This document shows positions 1 through 12,902 of a DNA stretch of 64,000 nucleotides, piece by piece; the stretch's first letter is position 1; every line of letters starts with the position of its first letter. The position numbers and the translations under genes were made by a program. The notes under the pieces were generated by a model. The model ran no database searches. It saw only the letters and a list, made by a program, of their open reading frames with translations, and had not been told where the DNA came from. The stretch is from Theropithecus gelada (taxonomy: Eukaryota; Chordata; Mammalia; Primates; Cercopithecidae), in the NCBI RefSeq assembly GCF_003255815.1, contig NC_037680.1, positions 14,914,653-14,978,652 of the forward strand. The letters run 5' to 3'.

Positions 1-226
1 AAGAAGTCTTACTCAGTGCTGAGTGAAAGCTTCTGTCTTTGTGGGTTAAAAGCTATTTATAAAGTTTCTGTCTTGAGGCTTCACTTTGACACACTGCTGT
101 TTTTAAACCTTAGTGCCATTAATAATAGGAGCCTTCTTTTGAAACGTAATGTGGCCAGTTCTCTGTTTTCTGAGGGTAGTTGATCTAATCTGGTCGATTC
201 CCTGGAATTGTTTTATTTTCTGTCAC
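1..226. other. Unique-looking AT-rich sequence
   Basis: No repeat, exon or RNA gene is recognisable. Confidence 0.4.
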
Positions 227-228
227 TG

Positions 229-262
<34 letters not shown>

Positions 263-275
263 TTGTGTGTGTGTG
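227..275. repeat. (GT)n/(GTAT)n microsatellite
   Basis: An alternating GT run is interrupted by a short GTAT block and followed by more GT. It is ordinary simple repeat and a likely length polymorphism. Confidence 0.9.
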
Positions 276-3184
276 TTTTCTTCATCTACCTGCTGAGAGC
301 TGAGGGTTAGAAACTCTTTTTCATGCAAATTTAAGTGAAAAAAATTATGAAGAAAATTCTCCTGACCCTGTAACAATATACACAGATACTTATGAAAAAA
401 TTGTGGGTGTCATTGTTGACTTTAAAAAGGTGGAATAGTCTTGTATGTATCAGCACAGACAGATCCAGCAGCCTGGAACACCTACAAACCATTCAGGGTT
501 TTTGAGATTCTAGATTAATCTGTGATAAGGGCTTGGACATATGTGCTCCAGGAAAGGGCTGCCTACTGCTGGTGGACTTTGATTGTCTGTTTGGAGGGTT
601 CATAATACGATGAGCTCACTTTATGTCAACCTTAATTTTTAAATCAATACTTGAAAAATGATCTTACAATATTTCTTAATCTCCCAGCCCATTGTTTTCC
701 ATCAAAGTTGTTGATTGTTAGAGAGTTGAAAGACTAAGAAACAGGAACACTGTTAGACAGGTAGAAAATAATTACCGATCATATAAACAATGTAAACACA
801 GACTCTACTGTTTGAAGACTGACATTAACAAATTGGTAAGGAGAGGTACCTTTCTGTTCTCTACTGAGTGTGCCTTTTGAGAGAAAGTAGGGAAGGAATT
901 AAAGGAAAATGCTACTAAATTGTACTTCATCAGAAAGGCTGTGAAGGACCTTGTCTGCTTGCTACAGATCCTATTTCTGAAGGAATAACTCTTTTATTAA
1001 TATCAGTCAAAAGAATTTTATCCTTAAACAATAGACCGAAAAAGCAGAATAAAAAGATAGGCACTAAGTTAAAGGAGGGGGAATGTCCAAACAAGAAAAA
1101 TTCTAAAGCATGTCAACTCACTTTAATTATACTTCACAAATTGAAACTGGAGTCATATGATTCCTTTAAAGAAAAAAAGTCTTGCCAAAACTTCAATTCT
1201 GCTGTTCTGCACACTTTACAAAGATTAGGCATTAAAGTAAAAACATCATGTCAAAAGTTTGAATAGAATGATGACGAATATTTGACTGGTCCTACTGTGA
1301 AAATGACAAATGATACAATATATTAAATACACGATTAAGATAAACAGATTAAAGAATTCTAAGTAGTGACAACTATACTACTTGATGGGAAAAAAGAATA
1401 GCACTATTAAGGCTTCAGAGATGCTCTACAGACAAAGCATAAAGGCTGGGTCTTTGAATAACTATTGGGTATTGTAGTATCAAAAACGACATGAGTTACT
1501 TAGATATGCTGTTGGATTTTTGAATACGGATTGCACATAAGTGCTTTATATTTTCAAAAGAAGACATTTCCCAGTATATACCTATAAAAGAAGCTGCTGC
1601 ATTCACTGTAATACCAGGTAGCTTCCTAAATATAACACAGGTCCTTAATTTAGAGCTGTTAACAGGATTAATATCTAAGTGATAATTAGCACGTTAAACC
1701 TGTGAAAGTAGAGGGATTTTTAACTCCACTTCTAGTCTAGAAATGTACTATTGTGAATTTTAGTGGGGTCTGTAGTTTAACAGATCTAAAATCACAGGCA
1801 CCTTTGCTCCAAGATGTTCAACATTCTATTCCCACCCTTTAAAACTTCTCCATCTACTGAGATTATTTTGTTAATGTTTTTAGTAGGATGTTCATGGGTG
1901 GTTATTCTTAATAGCTAACAGTGGCTATTTCTGAAATGAAGCCAAGGAGGATTAGGTAGTTTTTTGGTCATCTTGTAAGTATCTCTCGACAGAAGGAAAT
2001 AGGAATCCCAGTCACTGAATTCCTACAATTATGCTTTCATTCTAAGCCATGAATCCTGGTATGGGCTAGTTATACAAAATAGAGAGACGTAGTTATTTTG
2101 CCAGGTTATAGTCCACCGGTGACTTAGTATGATCGTTTTGTTGCTATCACATCAAGCATTTCATTTGAAAGGGAAAATCAAATATTAGTGGAACCCAATT
2201 ACTCTGTACGTTTTGGTAAAACTTTTAAACTAACTCTAGAGATGCTGTAGAATAATTTCACTGCTGGTAGGGACTCATGCTTTTGGTAATGGGAGTTGAA
2301 TCTAAGCGTGGTTTCTAAGCTGAACAATGAAATCATCTGGCAGCTAGAGAACTACTTTATTTTAAGTGTGTATATACTGTTGTGATGACTAAAACACAGT
2401 ATGTATAAAAGCTTCGCTAATTTTATATTAATTTTTGGTTACTAGGTATTTTTGCAATTTATGGATTCTAAAACTACAACTCTTTGCTGTGATGTGGAAA
2501 TCAGTAGAATTTTTTGGATGTTAAAAAGAAGAGGTCCATATACTAGAAAAGGTTAGACATTGACCTAGATGCGATCTGTGAAAGTGTGAAAATGTTTCCT
2601 GCATGAATAAAAAAGGCTATCGTTGTTGAACTTAGGTGTTTTGCAGCAAGAGACGTGACGCTCGCTTTTGATTTTGCCTCTCTAGGCGTATTTTAATTAT
2701 GAGCCTCTTGTAATTAAATATGCCGTAGCTAAAAACAGAATCCTAAGTAACTAATGCACAAACGATTTTTCAATGCCTTGACTTGGAAGAAACTCATGGC
2801 CGTGTTCCACTTGCCTGCATGAGGGCTGGCTGCTGATTTGTGTCCTAGTGTTATGTTAGCGAACAGCTCATTACTTCTGGAAGAATCACAATGTTGAGTA
2901 AAGCTCTGAACTTCGTGGCAGTTAGGCACGATTGCCTTAGTCTTAGACTGCAGCTTTGTAGCAATGCATATTTTAATTTTGGGTGCTTTCAGATGGTTAT
3001 TTTTAAAAGCATACCATGTAGTATGCATACATGAAAGATTTTAATTATAATAAGACTAAGGCTTGCAGTAATCTCTTCTTGCAGAGTTTGCTTCTGGGCT
3101 CTCCTCTATTGATTTCTGCCTTTTGTGCTTACGTTAAACATATTCAGGGCAAGTTAGACAGTGCACATTGATACATTCTTACTG
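276..3184. other. Unique AT-rich stretch
   Basis: I read this on both strands and see no recognisable repeat family, exon or RNA gene. The few ORFs are under 100 codons and lack recognisable motifs. Confidence 0.4.
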
Positions 3185-3245
3185 GCAAAAATATTGAACT
3201 ACTTGTAAAATAGTGAAATACTTGTAAAAATATTGAAAGACTTGT
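3185..3245. repeat. Three-copy AT-rich minisatellite
   Basis: Three imperfect tandem copies of a roughly 20-bp unit of the form AAAATATTGAAnTACTTGT lie head to tail. This is a small local expansion with no coding meaning. Confidence 0.75.
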
Positions 3246-4699
3246 GCACCAGTAGGTCAATGAGTATTGCTCTGAGCCCTCTAAAATTCCTACTATCATC
3301 CTGGTCCTACAGACCACTCCCCTTAGATCACTTCTTGAGAGAGCCACTGGGTGTCACCCACCTGGTATGGCAAGGGGGCCTTGGGACACACTCCAGTGAT
3401 ATTTCCTAAAGCTGTTCTGATTGGCTTATGTCCCAGACCTACCAATTGGTAAATATTTTAAATATTATCCCTTGATATTTGTACTCGTAACAAGAATAAA
3501 TGCAACCATTGGCATGATCAAGTAGTTGATCATCAATCTGTTCACATTTACATTTTAATTTTCTCTGTGTCTAACATTTCTAGCTGTTAAAACACTTGAA
3601 TATTGTTATATTTATATGATCTAAGAGCCCAAAGGTATCAAAACCCCTTTCATCTGAGTTATCAATTCATATAAAGCCACTCTACCTTCAAATTAATTTG
3701 TTTTCTTAGGAAATATAAAATAAGAATATTAAGTTCTTTTCTTCCTGTTAAGAGGAAGAGCCAAATTTCTCACCGAGGTCATCTGCCAGAACTGTAAATT
3801 CTTCTACCCCACAGCTGTCTCAGACCACTTAATTAAAATGTATGTAAGTGGGAGTAGTTCAACAAGGCTTTTTTCTTTTGGGGAAAAAGTAATTATTTTT
3901 TTCAATCTCTGTTTCTAGTCTTCAGAATTAACTCAATTTATTTCATATTGACTTCCATTCATTTTCGTGATTAAATATTGTTAGTAGGCCTTTCATTTCA
4001 TCTGACTTGACCCATTCTATGAACTGTAATATCTTCTGGCCAGTCACAGAGAGGCAAGGGATGTTAGTGACTTTGAGGAAAATTTTTTGGTGCTTTCTTC
4101 TGGATCACTTCTAGCTAAAACCAAACTCCAGCACTGCTAGATGGTCCCTGAAAAACATAACCTAAATTATGCTGCTTTCTTGAACAGAAAACATAGGATT
4201 CCAGATACTACATCAATTTAACACTTGCCTGTCGTTAATTTCCTATTATCCACTTTCTTCTTCTTTGAGACCTATCTCTTTAAAGTCACCCACAAACTCA
4301 CACTTATTTAAAGTGGCCGAAAATATTGCTTTCCCTGTCCCTGTAGTCCCAGTTATCCAAATTGTATCTATTAGTCAAAATTCACTTCCAATTATACTTC
4401 CACTGAGCTTTCACTGATGATGCCAATTCACAAAGCCCTCTCTCGGTCCGAACAACTCAGGTGGTAAATTCTAATTTTCATGTTTGATTAAATCTATTTT
4501 CTTATTAGCATCTATATGTGGAGTTCTGATGGTAAAGGATTTAAATGGAGAAGGGCACCACTCTCTACTGAGAATTCTGGAAAATTTTGAAGAGGAGAAT
4601 GTGATGGAGAATAGGGGCCTGGGTAATAACAGCCATTTGAGGATCTGTAAGGTAAGGCTTAGCAATATCCATGTAGGCAACAAGTATGACTAGTAATTA
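3246..4699. other. Unresolved sequence
   Basis: No family is confidently recognised. Parts of 4020-4450 may be very old repeat, but nothing decisive is visible. Confidence 0.3.
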
Positions 4700-4965
4700 T
4701 TACTATTAATTAATTACCTATGAATTGCTGCATACCTAGCTAGGTACATTAGAATTTGTTTGTCTAATCCGCATAATAATGTTGCAAAGTAGGTACTGTT
4801 ATTTAGTCCCATTTTTTTTTGTAGTAGGAAACAGAATCCGAGGGACCTCTAGCACCTTGTCTAAGGTGAATGCAACTGGTAAACCACAGAGCCTAGATGT
4901 GCATCTAGATTGTTGGATTGCAAGGCCCATTCTGCTTCTGATAAACCAGACTACCCTAAGCCTGA
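4700..4965 (-). repeat. MIR SINE relic, antisense
   Basis: The order of motifs follows the MIR core read in reverse: a region resembling the 3' part, then a 'gtaggtactgttattta...cccattttt' segment, then a block like the complement of the MIR 5' part. It is strongly diverged, as expected for this ancient SINE. Confidence 0.55.
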
Positions 4966-5954
4966 GGTTTTACTCAGCGGGTTCAGTCTTTTCTGCTGCT
5001 GAAATTTATCCAAAATGCAAGAACACACATACTTACCTACTGCCAAGGCCTCTGTAGTCAATGGAGATGACTGACAGGAAGAATATTGCTGAATTACTTC
5101 TGCTTGGGGGTAGAAGCATCATTTGGAAATACGGAAAAAGGCTGCATTTTGATTTTGCACAGACCTTGTGCATGAAGATTATATCATCTTAAAATTGTAA
5201 AGAACTAGATACATTCACTTATAAAAGTGTTGGCTTCCTGAGGAACCATTGGGAAATTCAGAAAAGACAGACATATTTAGGAAATCCACACCATATTCCT
5301 TTGTATTAATGGCTTATCATTAGGACAGAACTGTCCTGCCAACTATGCAAAGCATTAGCTTTTGAAATTAGCATAAAGCATATAAAAAAGGGAAAATGAG
5401 TTGTTTGATGTAAGGGGTGGTTGCTGGTGGGTGCCTGGGTCACTCCTGTGATCTGGTCAGGTGAGTGCCCTTGTCTGTCCTCTTTGCTCTAAGTATATCC
5501 CAACTGGAAACTGTTCTCGGTCAAAGAGGACAGCTTACTGAGAAGAGGAGACCAGTTCTTTAGTTGAGCATGTGTAAGAAGTCACAGTTCTGAAGATCTG
5601 TTTCTTGGAAGTATTTTGATGGCTCAGTATGAGTTTTCTTGACATGAACTTTCATGAAAGTGTATAATAAACTCATTTCCAATACTAATTATTTCTAAAC
5701 AAATATACTGTTGGAATCTGACCAGTTTCTCTCTTTGCCTCTGGCAGAATCATATAGGAAGAAGCTCAGAAAAGTCGAAGTTGTAAAGAGATTTTTACTC
5801 ATTCCAGGAATGAGCTTTTTCACATTCAGGGCTGTCTAGAAGTGTGATAGGCTGTCTCATGGAAATGTGAGTTACCCATCTTTGGGAGTATTCAAGCAGA
5901 GTATGAGCAACTACACGTCAGGGTGCTTTGCAAAGAGGATGTGCACACTGAATA
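4966..5954. other. Unresolved sequence
   Basis: No recognisable gene or repeat. Confidence 0.3.
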
Positions 5955-6125
5955 TTAGTAGTTGAGATTTATTGAACATATACTGTGTGCCAGACGCTAC
6001 TCTACATGGATTAACTTATGAAATCCTCTCAAAAAAATAATGAGGTTGATTGTATTATTATTATTTTTATTTTACAAATATAGAAATAGTGAGTGATTTG
6101 CGTCAAGTCGGGAGTTGCACACAGG
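5955..6125 (-). repeat. MIR SINE relic, antisense
   Basis: It contains 'tttattgaacatatactgtg' followed by 'gtgccagacgctactc', 'attaacttatgaaatcctc', 'attttacaaatatagaaat' and 'gtgatttgcgtcaagtc'. That is the diagnostic order of a reverse-strand MIR. Confidence 0.8.
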
Positions 6126-6129
6126 CAGT

Positions 6130-6490
6130 CTCCTTCTAGAGCAGCACAGGTCCTTAGAAATTGAACATGAACCACAAATACAATTCATGAATGCAATCTT
6201 ATATTTTTTAGTAGCCACATTAAAGAAGAAAACACTGAAATTAATTTTAATAATATGTCTGATTAACCCAATATATCTAAAGTATTGTCATTTCAGTATG
6301 TATTGATTATGAAAGTTATTAATGTGATGCTTTAGATCTTTGCTGTATTACATCTTTAAAACTCAGCCTGTATTTTACACTTACAAGCACATCGATTTTA
6401 GTTCAGACCAGCCATGTTTCAAGTGCTGAATAGCCACATGTGGCTGGTGGCCACCATGTTGAACATGCCTAGAATCTGTGCTATTAACAG
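6130..6490. mobile_element. hAT (Charlie-type) DNA transposon relic
   Basis: The right end reads 'caagtgctgaatagccaca' and 'tgtggctggtggccaccat', the signature of a non-autonomous hAT/Charlie family whose ends resemble 'gtccaatagaa...ttggacagcac'. The interior is A/T-rich, including 'gaaattaattttaataata' and 'acccaatatatctaaagta'. No transposase remains. The exact family name is not certain, and I could not define an 8-bp target duplication. Confidence 0.6.
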
Positions 6491-6514
6491 TTCTACCCTA
6501 CCACCTGCCTATTG

Positions 6515-6710
6515 ACAGAAGAGGGTTTCCTTTTCACGGTAGACACCAGACTACATAGTAGAGGGTTTCCTTTTAACTCTACACACAAAGACTACGTGGT
6601 AGTCTTTGTAGTCATAGTGGTTTGACAGCTATATTTTAATTCACAGGTGTAAATTAAATTAATATAGTAGTCATGTAGTCTACTGTGTAGCCTTTGTGTG
6701 TGAGAGACCA
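6515..6710. repeat. Palindrome-rich mosaic of local repeats
   Basis: AGAGGGTTTCCTTTT occurs directly at 6520-6534 and 6560-6574. ACAAAGACTAC (6585-6595) pairs exactly with GTAGTCTTTGT (6599-6609) across a 3-nt loop. The segment at 6578-6596 is also roughly inverted at 6687-6706. Such a nest of direct and inverted copies suggests local replication template switching. Confidence 0.75.
6623..6662 (+). repeat. Inverted repeat arm, 40 bp, partner at 8110-8149
   Basis: Reverse-complementing this segment gives an exact 40/40 match to 8110-8149, and identity stops abruptly at both ends. It lies inside the palindrome-rich patch. Confidence 0.95.
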
Positions 6711-7939
6711 TTCATTTGTTTATTAATGTTTTCTTTAGATACCAGCATGGATAATCTATTTAAAAAAGAGAAAAAAAAAAAAACACTTCCATGACTGCTT
6801 TCAAGAGTACAAATTCAAAACCCATCAGATAGGAAGACTTCTCTCTATCTCATTACTCTCATCTACTAAAAACTGAATCCCACATACCTTTCATTTTGGA
6901 AGAGGGGACATGTCTAGCTTGCTTCCACTTTTCTTCATACACATTATGAAATCATCTCACCCTTCTTGTTTCCAGCCTAATAATCCCAGTTTCTTTTTTT
7001 TATTTTGAGTAGTTCGCTAGTGTGTATGTGTAGCCTAATCCATATGAAATGGGCATAGCCTAAAAATAACCTTTAACTAAGATTTTAAGTAACCAGGTTT
7101 TCTGATTTACATTTAATGCACATTTCTCAGCCCTCTTTTACTGTATCTTTATTATAATGACTGCAGTTGGAGATGACATGCAGCCCACCAAAGTGATATT
7201 TCTGATCAAATGGTAGTAATTTTTTGGTAGATTTGATTCATTTCCTGGCAGGTAGCATTCTTCTCAGTGATCTGAAGGGCTTTTCTCAAGTTGAATTTCT
7301 GACAGTAACAGACCCTCTGGGCTGTGACTTGCTTCAATTGAAAGAACAGAATGTGACATGCCTTTCATTGTGTGCAACATGTAAAAAAAGTCCTGCGTTT
7401 CCTTTGTGAGTGCAACCTCTATTCAGCTGTACATGACAATGTGAAACATTTTAATAATTCCAAGTCTCTTTTGGTGGGGGGATGCATATTTCACAGGTAG
7501 CTTAAATCTGACTTTAGTTACTTTTTAAAAGAATATTAAGAACAAGACATCTGTTAGAAAAATTCTAAACTTCATAAAGAAGAACTACCTTGTGGAGATG
7601 GACTCTAAGACTATGTCATGTAATAGTATGTGCATGATTATTAGATATTTCATTTGGATTACAGAGTTGGTGGAGGAAAAACATAATGCTTGTGGACATA
7701 ATATATTTCCAGTGAAGCACTTCTTTTATTTTTATTTTTTATAACTAAGCAGTTTTCACATAGCAAGACAAACGAATGTAAAGTCCAAGATGCATTTGTT
7801 TGTAAGCTATATGAATAAATTCAAAGAGTATTTATCAGGCACCTGCTGTATCCGTGACATAGAGTGGATCCACGCAAGAGTAAGATGCCAGTTCCAGTTT
7901 CTAGGAATTTACAGTCTACCTACGGAGATGTGACATGAA
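6711..7939. other. Unresolved sequence
   Basis: It includes a short A-run near 6771-6783 and a weak L2/MIR-like stretch near 7820-7925. Nothing else is recognisable. Confidence 0.3.
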
Positions 7940-8098
7940 CATTCTCTGTCCTTGGCAAAGCCAAATCACTTTATTTATATATGTCTATCTCTCTTAGTAA
8001 ATATGAGCTCCACAAAAGCACAGAATGCATCTTACTCATATTTGAATCGTTGCCACCTTGCAGGGTATGTACACAACAGGTGTGTATTGAATTAAATG
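7940..8098 (+). repeat. L2 LINE 3' end, sense
   Basis: The block follows the L2 3' terminus: 'atgagctccacaaaagcaca', then a 'ttactcatatttgaatcgt' segment, then 'gtgtgtattgaattaaatga' corresponding to the conserved 'caataaatatttgttgaatga' end. Diverged and non-coding. Confidence 0.7.
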
Positions 8099-8109
8099 AA
8101 AGGGGTACG

Positions 8110-8149
8110 TTAATTTAATTTACACCTGTGAATTAAAATATAGCTGTCA
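8110..8149 (-). repeat. Inverted repeat arm, 40 bp, partner at 6623-6662
   Basis: Exact reverse complement of 6623-6662, placed about a dozen bases after the L2 3' end. The clean edges suggest a templated insertion. Confidence 0.95.
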
Positions 8150-9659
8150 GGCCATATTTACAGTGGGACCATCTATATAAGATTTGCAATTCAAATAATG
8201 TAGACAAAGTCTGGTCTCAGTCCTTTTCTACTCCTGTGACTGGATCAGCTCTGCTCACTCCATTGGTGACTTGTAACAAGTCAGGACACTAGAAAAAGAT
8301 TTTCATCTGAAAGGAGTAAAGGAATATGGACCTCTTTGTTCAACACTCCAGGATTCTATTCAGATGTATGCTTAATCATACAGTCATTCAATATAAAAGA
8401 TTATTTTGTTCGGGGGATAAAGAACCTTATCATTCAGTCACACTAAGTGATCTTTGGAAGTATGCATATGGGAGGTGGGAAGTGGAGCAGGATAAAAGTG
8501 TATTCACGTATGCCTGCATAGGGCTCCCAATGTCTCTTGAAGAATATAGTGCTGAGCAATACCAGGAGGACCATTTAATATTTGTGGCAAAAGGAATCAG
8601 TTAAAAAGTAGAAATGCCATATAAGCTGCAGAGGTGAAGCCCTTTAAGTATCCCATTAAGTGCATAGAATATGCTGCATTGCTAGTTTAACTATTTGAGC
8701 CAGTTACAGAACAGTGGCAGTTACCCGTGGGGGCATCAGATCATCAAGAAGACATTTCTTTAGCAATTTCCAGGCAAGGAGTTTATTATACTTTGATAGA
8801 TTAACATAATTCTTCTCAGCCTACTGGGTTCCTCAAGGCAAATTCAGCCGATCTTTATGTACTGGTTGCCTGTAGTGTGAAATATATGTACTATGGTTGG
8901 CCCAGTCAGGGTGCACAGTGATACCCAAGAATTGGCCATGCTCTTAAGGAATTTTCACAGAGTTTTTATGGAGTTAGGAGAACAAAGAAGGATGCTTCAA
9001 GGGTAATTATTGAATCTGTGGGGTTTTATAGGTGAGTAGATTCAGCATGGGAAGAAAGGAATTGGGCTCCCTCTTTACCTATTTGTTTTTGTCACAATTT
9101 TCCCAGCGTTGTTTGGATTCTGGGTTATATATGCTAGTCTTAAACATGAAGTATTTATACTTTCTTTAATCTTTAATATAACATCTTATTTCATGGTGTT
9201 TTGAAGTCTAGGGGTTAAGAAACCTCTTCAAGATTCAACAAAAACAAAAAACAGCAATAACAGCGCTCTCCTATGGCCTCACAATGTAGGCAGAAGGTTT
9301 ATCTCTGGTTTACTGGTCCACCTAGAACTTGATAACATTCTTAAACTCTGTGTTTTGAAAACCTGTGATGCTCACAGCATAGTCTAAATAAAGAGAGACC
9401 CAAATCCTTATAATCTAAGATAAACAGTTTTGTCCTGGCATATGTCAGTGTGTGGCAGAAAAATGTACACAGGGACAGAATTATCCATTGATTTGGAAAC
9501 AAGGTTGGCAAGCATTGATGTTCAGCAAATGCCTACAAGATAAAGGCACCTGAAATAGCAAAGCAGTTATTCAGCCCCAACAACTGAAAGCCAAGAGAGG
9601 CTCAAAATAGTATGAAATAATTTGTGCTCTGAAGGCTAAGGAAGGGGACCTAGGCAGAT
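8150..9659. other. Unresolved sequence
   Basis: A 92-codon frame at 8326-8604 shows no domain, no splice-site context and no homology I recognise. The rest shows no clear repeat. Confidence 0.3.
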
Positions 9660-9674
9660 GGAAATATGGTAGAG

Positions 9675-9744
9675 CATTCATGTGTGCATGCAAACCCATG
9701 CACACACTTGTGCGCTCACACACATATGCACACACACACACAAC
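9675..9744. repeat. CA/TG-rich simple repeat
   Basis: Interrupted TGTGCATG and CACACA tracts ending in a (CA)n run near 9728-9742. Confidence 0.8.
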
Positions 9745-11059
9745 CAGAAAGAAGACATACAGATATTTGAATGATAGGAAAATGATTCTAAGATGAGAAA
9801 TGACAGGAAGAGAGGAGAGAAGAGGAGGCAAACAATTCAGCTGAAAGGGAAAAAACATTCTCAGCTGTTGGAACTCGACATGTGTTCAGAAATATCATCT
9901 GCTCAAACCAACAAATGAGATAATTAGAAGGGGTAGAAGGAAAGAAACATAGGGCTCCAGAGGTTTCACCAGTTGCAAAGGTGGGAGAGATCTGAATAAC
10001 ACTATCAGATTATGCATTATCTTGGATTTAGAGAAGCTTTATGAACAAGAGCAAAAACGAATGGGAAAGAAATGAAACGTGGGTGATGTAGTGAAATTGA
10101 AGGTTACTTATAATGTACTGTCAGAAGTTCATGTACAGTACATGAGAGCCCAAAACTTTCCCATTTAATGCAAAGCAACTACTCCTGACTCTGTTTCCCG
10201 TTACTGCCTCCTCTCTTGCCTTCCTTTCAAATTCTAACTTCGGAAACTAGTAGAATTTGCTCAAGGTCTCCACTTTGCACTGACTCTTCAAATCAGCAGT
10301 CTGTATTCTGCCCCCACTGGTCCTGCTGAAATAGTTCTGGCCAAAGTCATGAATTACTTCCCAGTTGTCAAATCCAATAGACGTTTTCCAGTCTCTGTTT
10401 ATTGTGATGATTAAAAGAAGAATCTTAGTATATGAGAGGAGCCAAGAATGGATTGGCAAAGTTCCCATGATCCTGCCATTTTGATTATCTCTTTTAAAGC
10501 TGCCAGAATAACTACTGAAGATTTAGACAAGGAAATCGAGTAATTTTGGACTAAACGTAAACTGAAAAAGATTGACATATATGATACTTGGCCAAAAAGA
10601 ATAGCTACCAAATAAAGTTAAAATTGGAATTTTAGGTTTTGGAAATGGAGAAAGACATGGGTAAAAGGGAAAAACAATTAGAATTTATTAGTAGAAAATA
10701 CCACAATGCTTTATGGAAGAAACCCTGTTAACTCTGCGGGGGATGAGGGGAGATGTTGCCTAATACACAGACATGTTCCTCTTCCTAGAGGACTTTGAAG
10801 CCAAAAAGTTAAGTGGCAGAGTGTTAAAGGAATGCATAAAGATGAACATGTAGTCAGACACAAATGTCTTTATGAGCACCAAATGATTATGGATCCAGAG
10901 TGTGCAGAAGATGAAGGGTCTGCTTGTAGAATATTCTGATTGACAGAACTATCATGGAAATAATCTTTCCAAGAACACCTACAACCCTCTGTCTGCATAG
11001 TTCTACATTTGCTTTCACCCTCCTCATGGCACCAGATTAATTTGCTTTCTTCACCTTGC
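9745..11059. other. Unresolved sequence
   Basis: No recognised feature apart from a small palindromic patch near 10113-10145, where ATGTACTGT faces ACAGTACAT. Confidence 0.3.
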
Positions 11060-11300
11060 TTTCCTGCTTAAATTCTGTCATTAGATCCACATGGTCTAGA
11101 CTGGCATTCAAAAGCGTACACTCTGAGGTCTCATACTTAGTTTTCCACCATTTGCTTCTATAGTCTCCTTCAATAGATCAGTGGCAGCTACACTTGTCCC
11201 TAAAATAAATCCTGTACATGTCTCCCTCCCGTGACTCAGTTCAAGCTTTGGTGTCTCTTCTGCCCCTCTCTGTATCATATTCATCCAGTCATAGCTGAAT
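11060..11300 (+). repeat. Possible L2/CR1 LINE fragment
   Basis: 'ccacatggtctagactggc' followed by 'attcaaaagc' resembles the L2/L3-type stretch that encodes the end of ORF2. Heavily diverged, so tentative. Confidence 0.35.
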
Positions 11301-12035
11301 GAAGTGGATGTCTACCCTCACACTCTCCACCCCATGGTAGAACCTGCCTTCCACGGCGTTTAACCATGAGTCCATCAATGTCCTACCCAGGAATTCACAC
11401 AAAAGACAACCCAGGGGCTACGAAGTTCTATGAGAAATACTTTGATGCATCTTTTAAAAACTCCTCTGTTACTTATCTAATAATTGCTCCTGAGATTTCT
11501 CAATTAAATTCTTAGCTATCTCTTTACACACTGTAGGTTTATTCCATATTTACTTTTTCCTCATTAAAAAAATCTGGTCAGAAACTGTCACCTTAAGGAA
11601 ATTCAAGAGATAGAAGAGAATGAAATGAAGAAATGCTAGGTCAGCCTTTTTAAAGAGAAGAAATGCACTGATACCTCTATAAGCATTAGGAAGAGACATT
11701 TACTAAGTTCCTTCCCTGGGCCTATAAGTCAACTCTAAGGTAAGGGAGGAATTTGGACACTGCAGAGAGATTTATCTGTAGAAAAAGAATGTATCAGCTC
11801 ATTTTTAAAAGAGACTCAGGCCATCAAAATCATCCCAAAAGTACACTTGAAAATCCAACAAGTCAAGCAAAACTATGGTTAATGATATACTTGTGTTTAT
11901 CACAGCTGGCATTAAGTTTATAATATATTACAGTTTACATTAGAGTTTTATGAAGTGTATAAACTTGAGTACATTGGATCTTGTTGTATGATTTCTCCAT
12001 AATTATCCCTTTTTGGGGACACATGTGAAAAGGCT
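11301..12035. other. Unresolved sequence
   Basis: No recognised repeat or gene. Confidence 0.3.
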
Positions 12036-12069
12036 ATATATATATGTGTATGTGTGTGTGTGTGTGTAT
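12036..12069. repeat. (TA)n(TG)n microsatellite
   Basis: A short TA run passes directly into a TG run. Confidence 0.85.
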
Positions 12070-12902
12070 TCTTTTTTAATGCCAAGTCCTTGATCAGGAA
12101 AACAACTTCTAATCATAATTTATAATGTTTTTCCTTTGGGAAATATGTCCAATTTATGACCCAGTTTTTCAGGACAGATTAGAGTAGAAAGAAAAGTGTC
12201 TTTTTTGGTGTGTGGCATTAGTCTAAATATTGTTATATTGTAGCTTAATTTATGTTGTAGCCTTTCTTTTGAGTATTGTCACTGCTTTAAGGTCCCACAT
12301 CTTGTATTATATTTGGAATTGTCTCCATTATGCTGAGCACATTGCTGCATATACATTAGGAGCTAATTTAAGTGTTTCTTAAATGAATCATATTAGAGTA
12401 AGAAAAAAAATATTGGAAATTTCATTGAACATAGGTTAATCTTGCTTTGATGATTTAAAGTTCCTTAGGGAACTTGGAGTATTCCCCAAAACACTGAGAA
12501 AATCAATTACCATTGAATGGCACTATAAATTCTGTTTATTTAAATTTTCTGGGGTTTTTGACATGTAATATATGGGATTTTGCTCTAAATAGGAATAGAT
12601 ATGCATGTGCACAGACCCATTTGGTCTACAATAAGCCTATGAAAAAATGCAAACAAACTGGTTATTGATGCAGATAGGGTTAGTCCTATGGAGGAGTTGA
12701 GGTCCAGCCTGCTGAGAAAGGTCGTGTATTCAGAATACCATGGACAGAACTTGTGGAAGAGAAAGAGTCTGGTCTGAGTCAGTAAAATTTAAAGGCCAGA
12801 GTTGAAGGGATGTATTAACTAAGGCTGTAGACTGGCTGTCCAACACAGATGAGGTGATTTTTTGAGGGGTGTGTATATGCGTCTATGTGTATTTTTATCT
12901 GT
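12070..12902. other. Unresolved sequence
   Basis: No recognised repeat or gene. Confidence 0.3.

Noticed and set aside
3185..3245. Repeat-spacer array resembling CRISPR
   Set aside because: It is a head-to-tail minisatellite with no unique spacers, in a mammalian genome.
8326..8604. 92-codon frame with a protein-like composition
   Set aside because: No recognisable domain, no splice sites in a convincing arrangement, and an isolated position in unique DNA.
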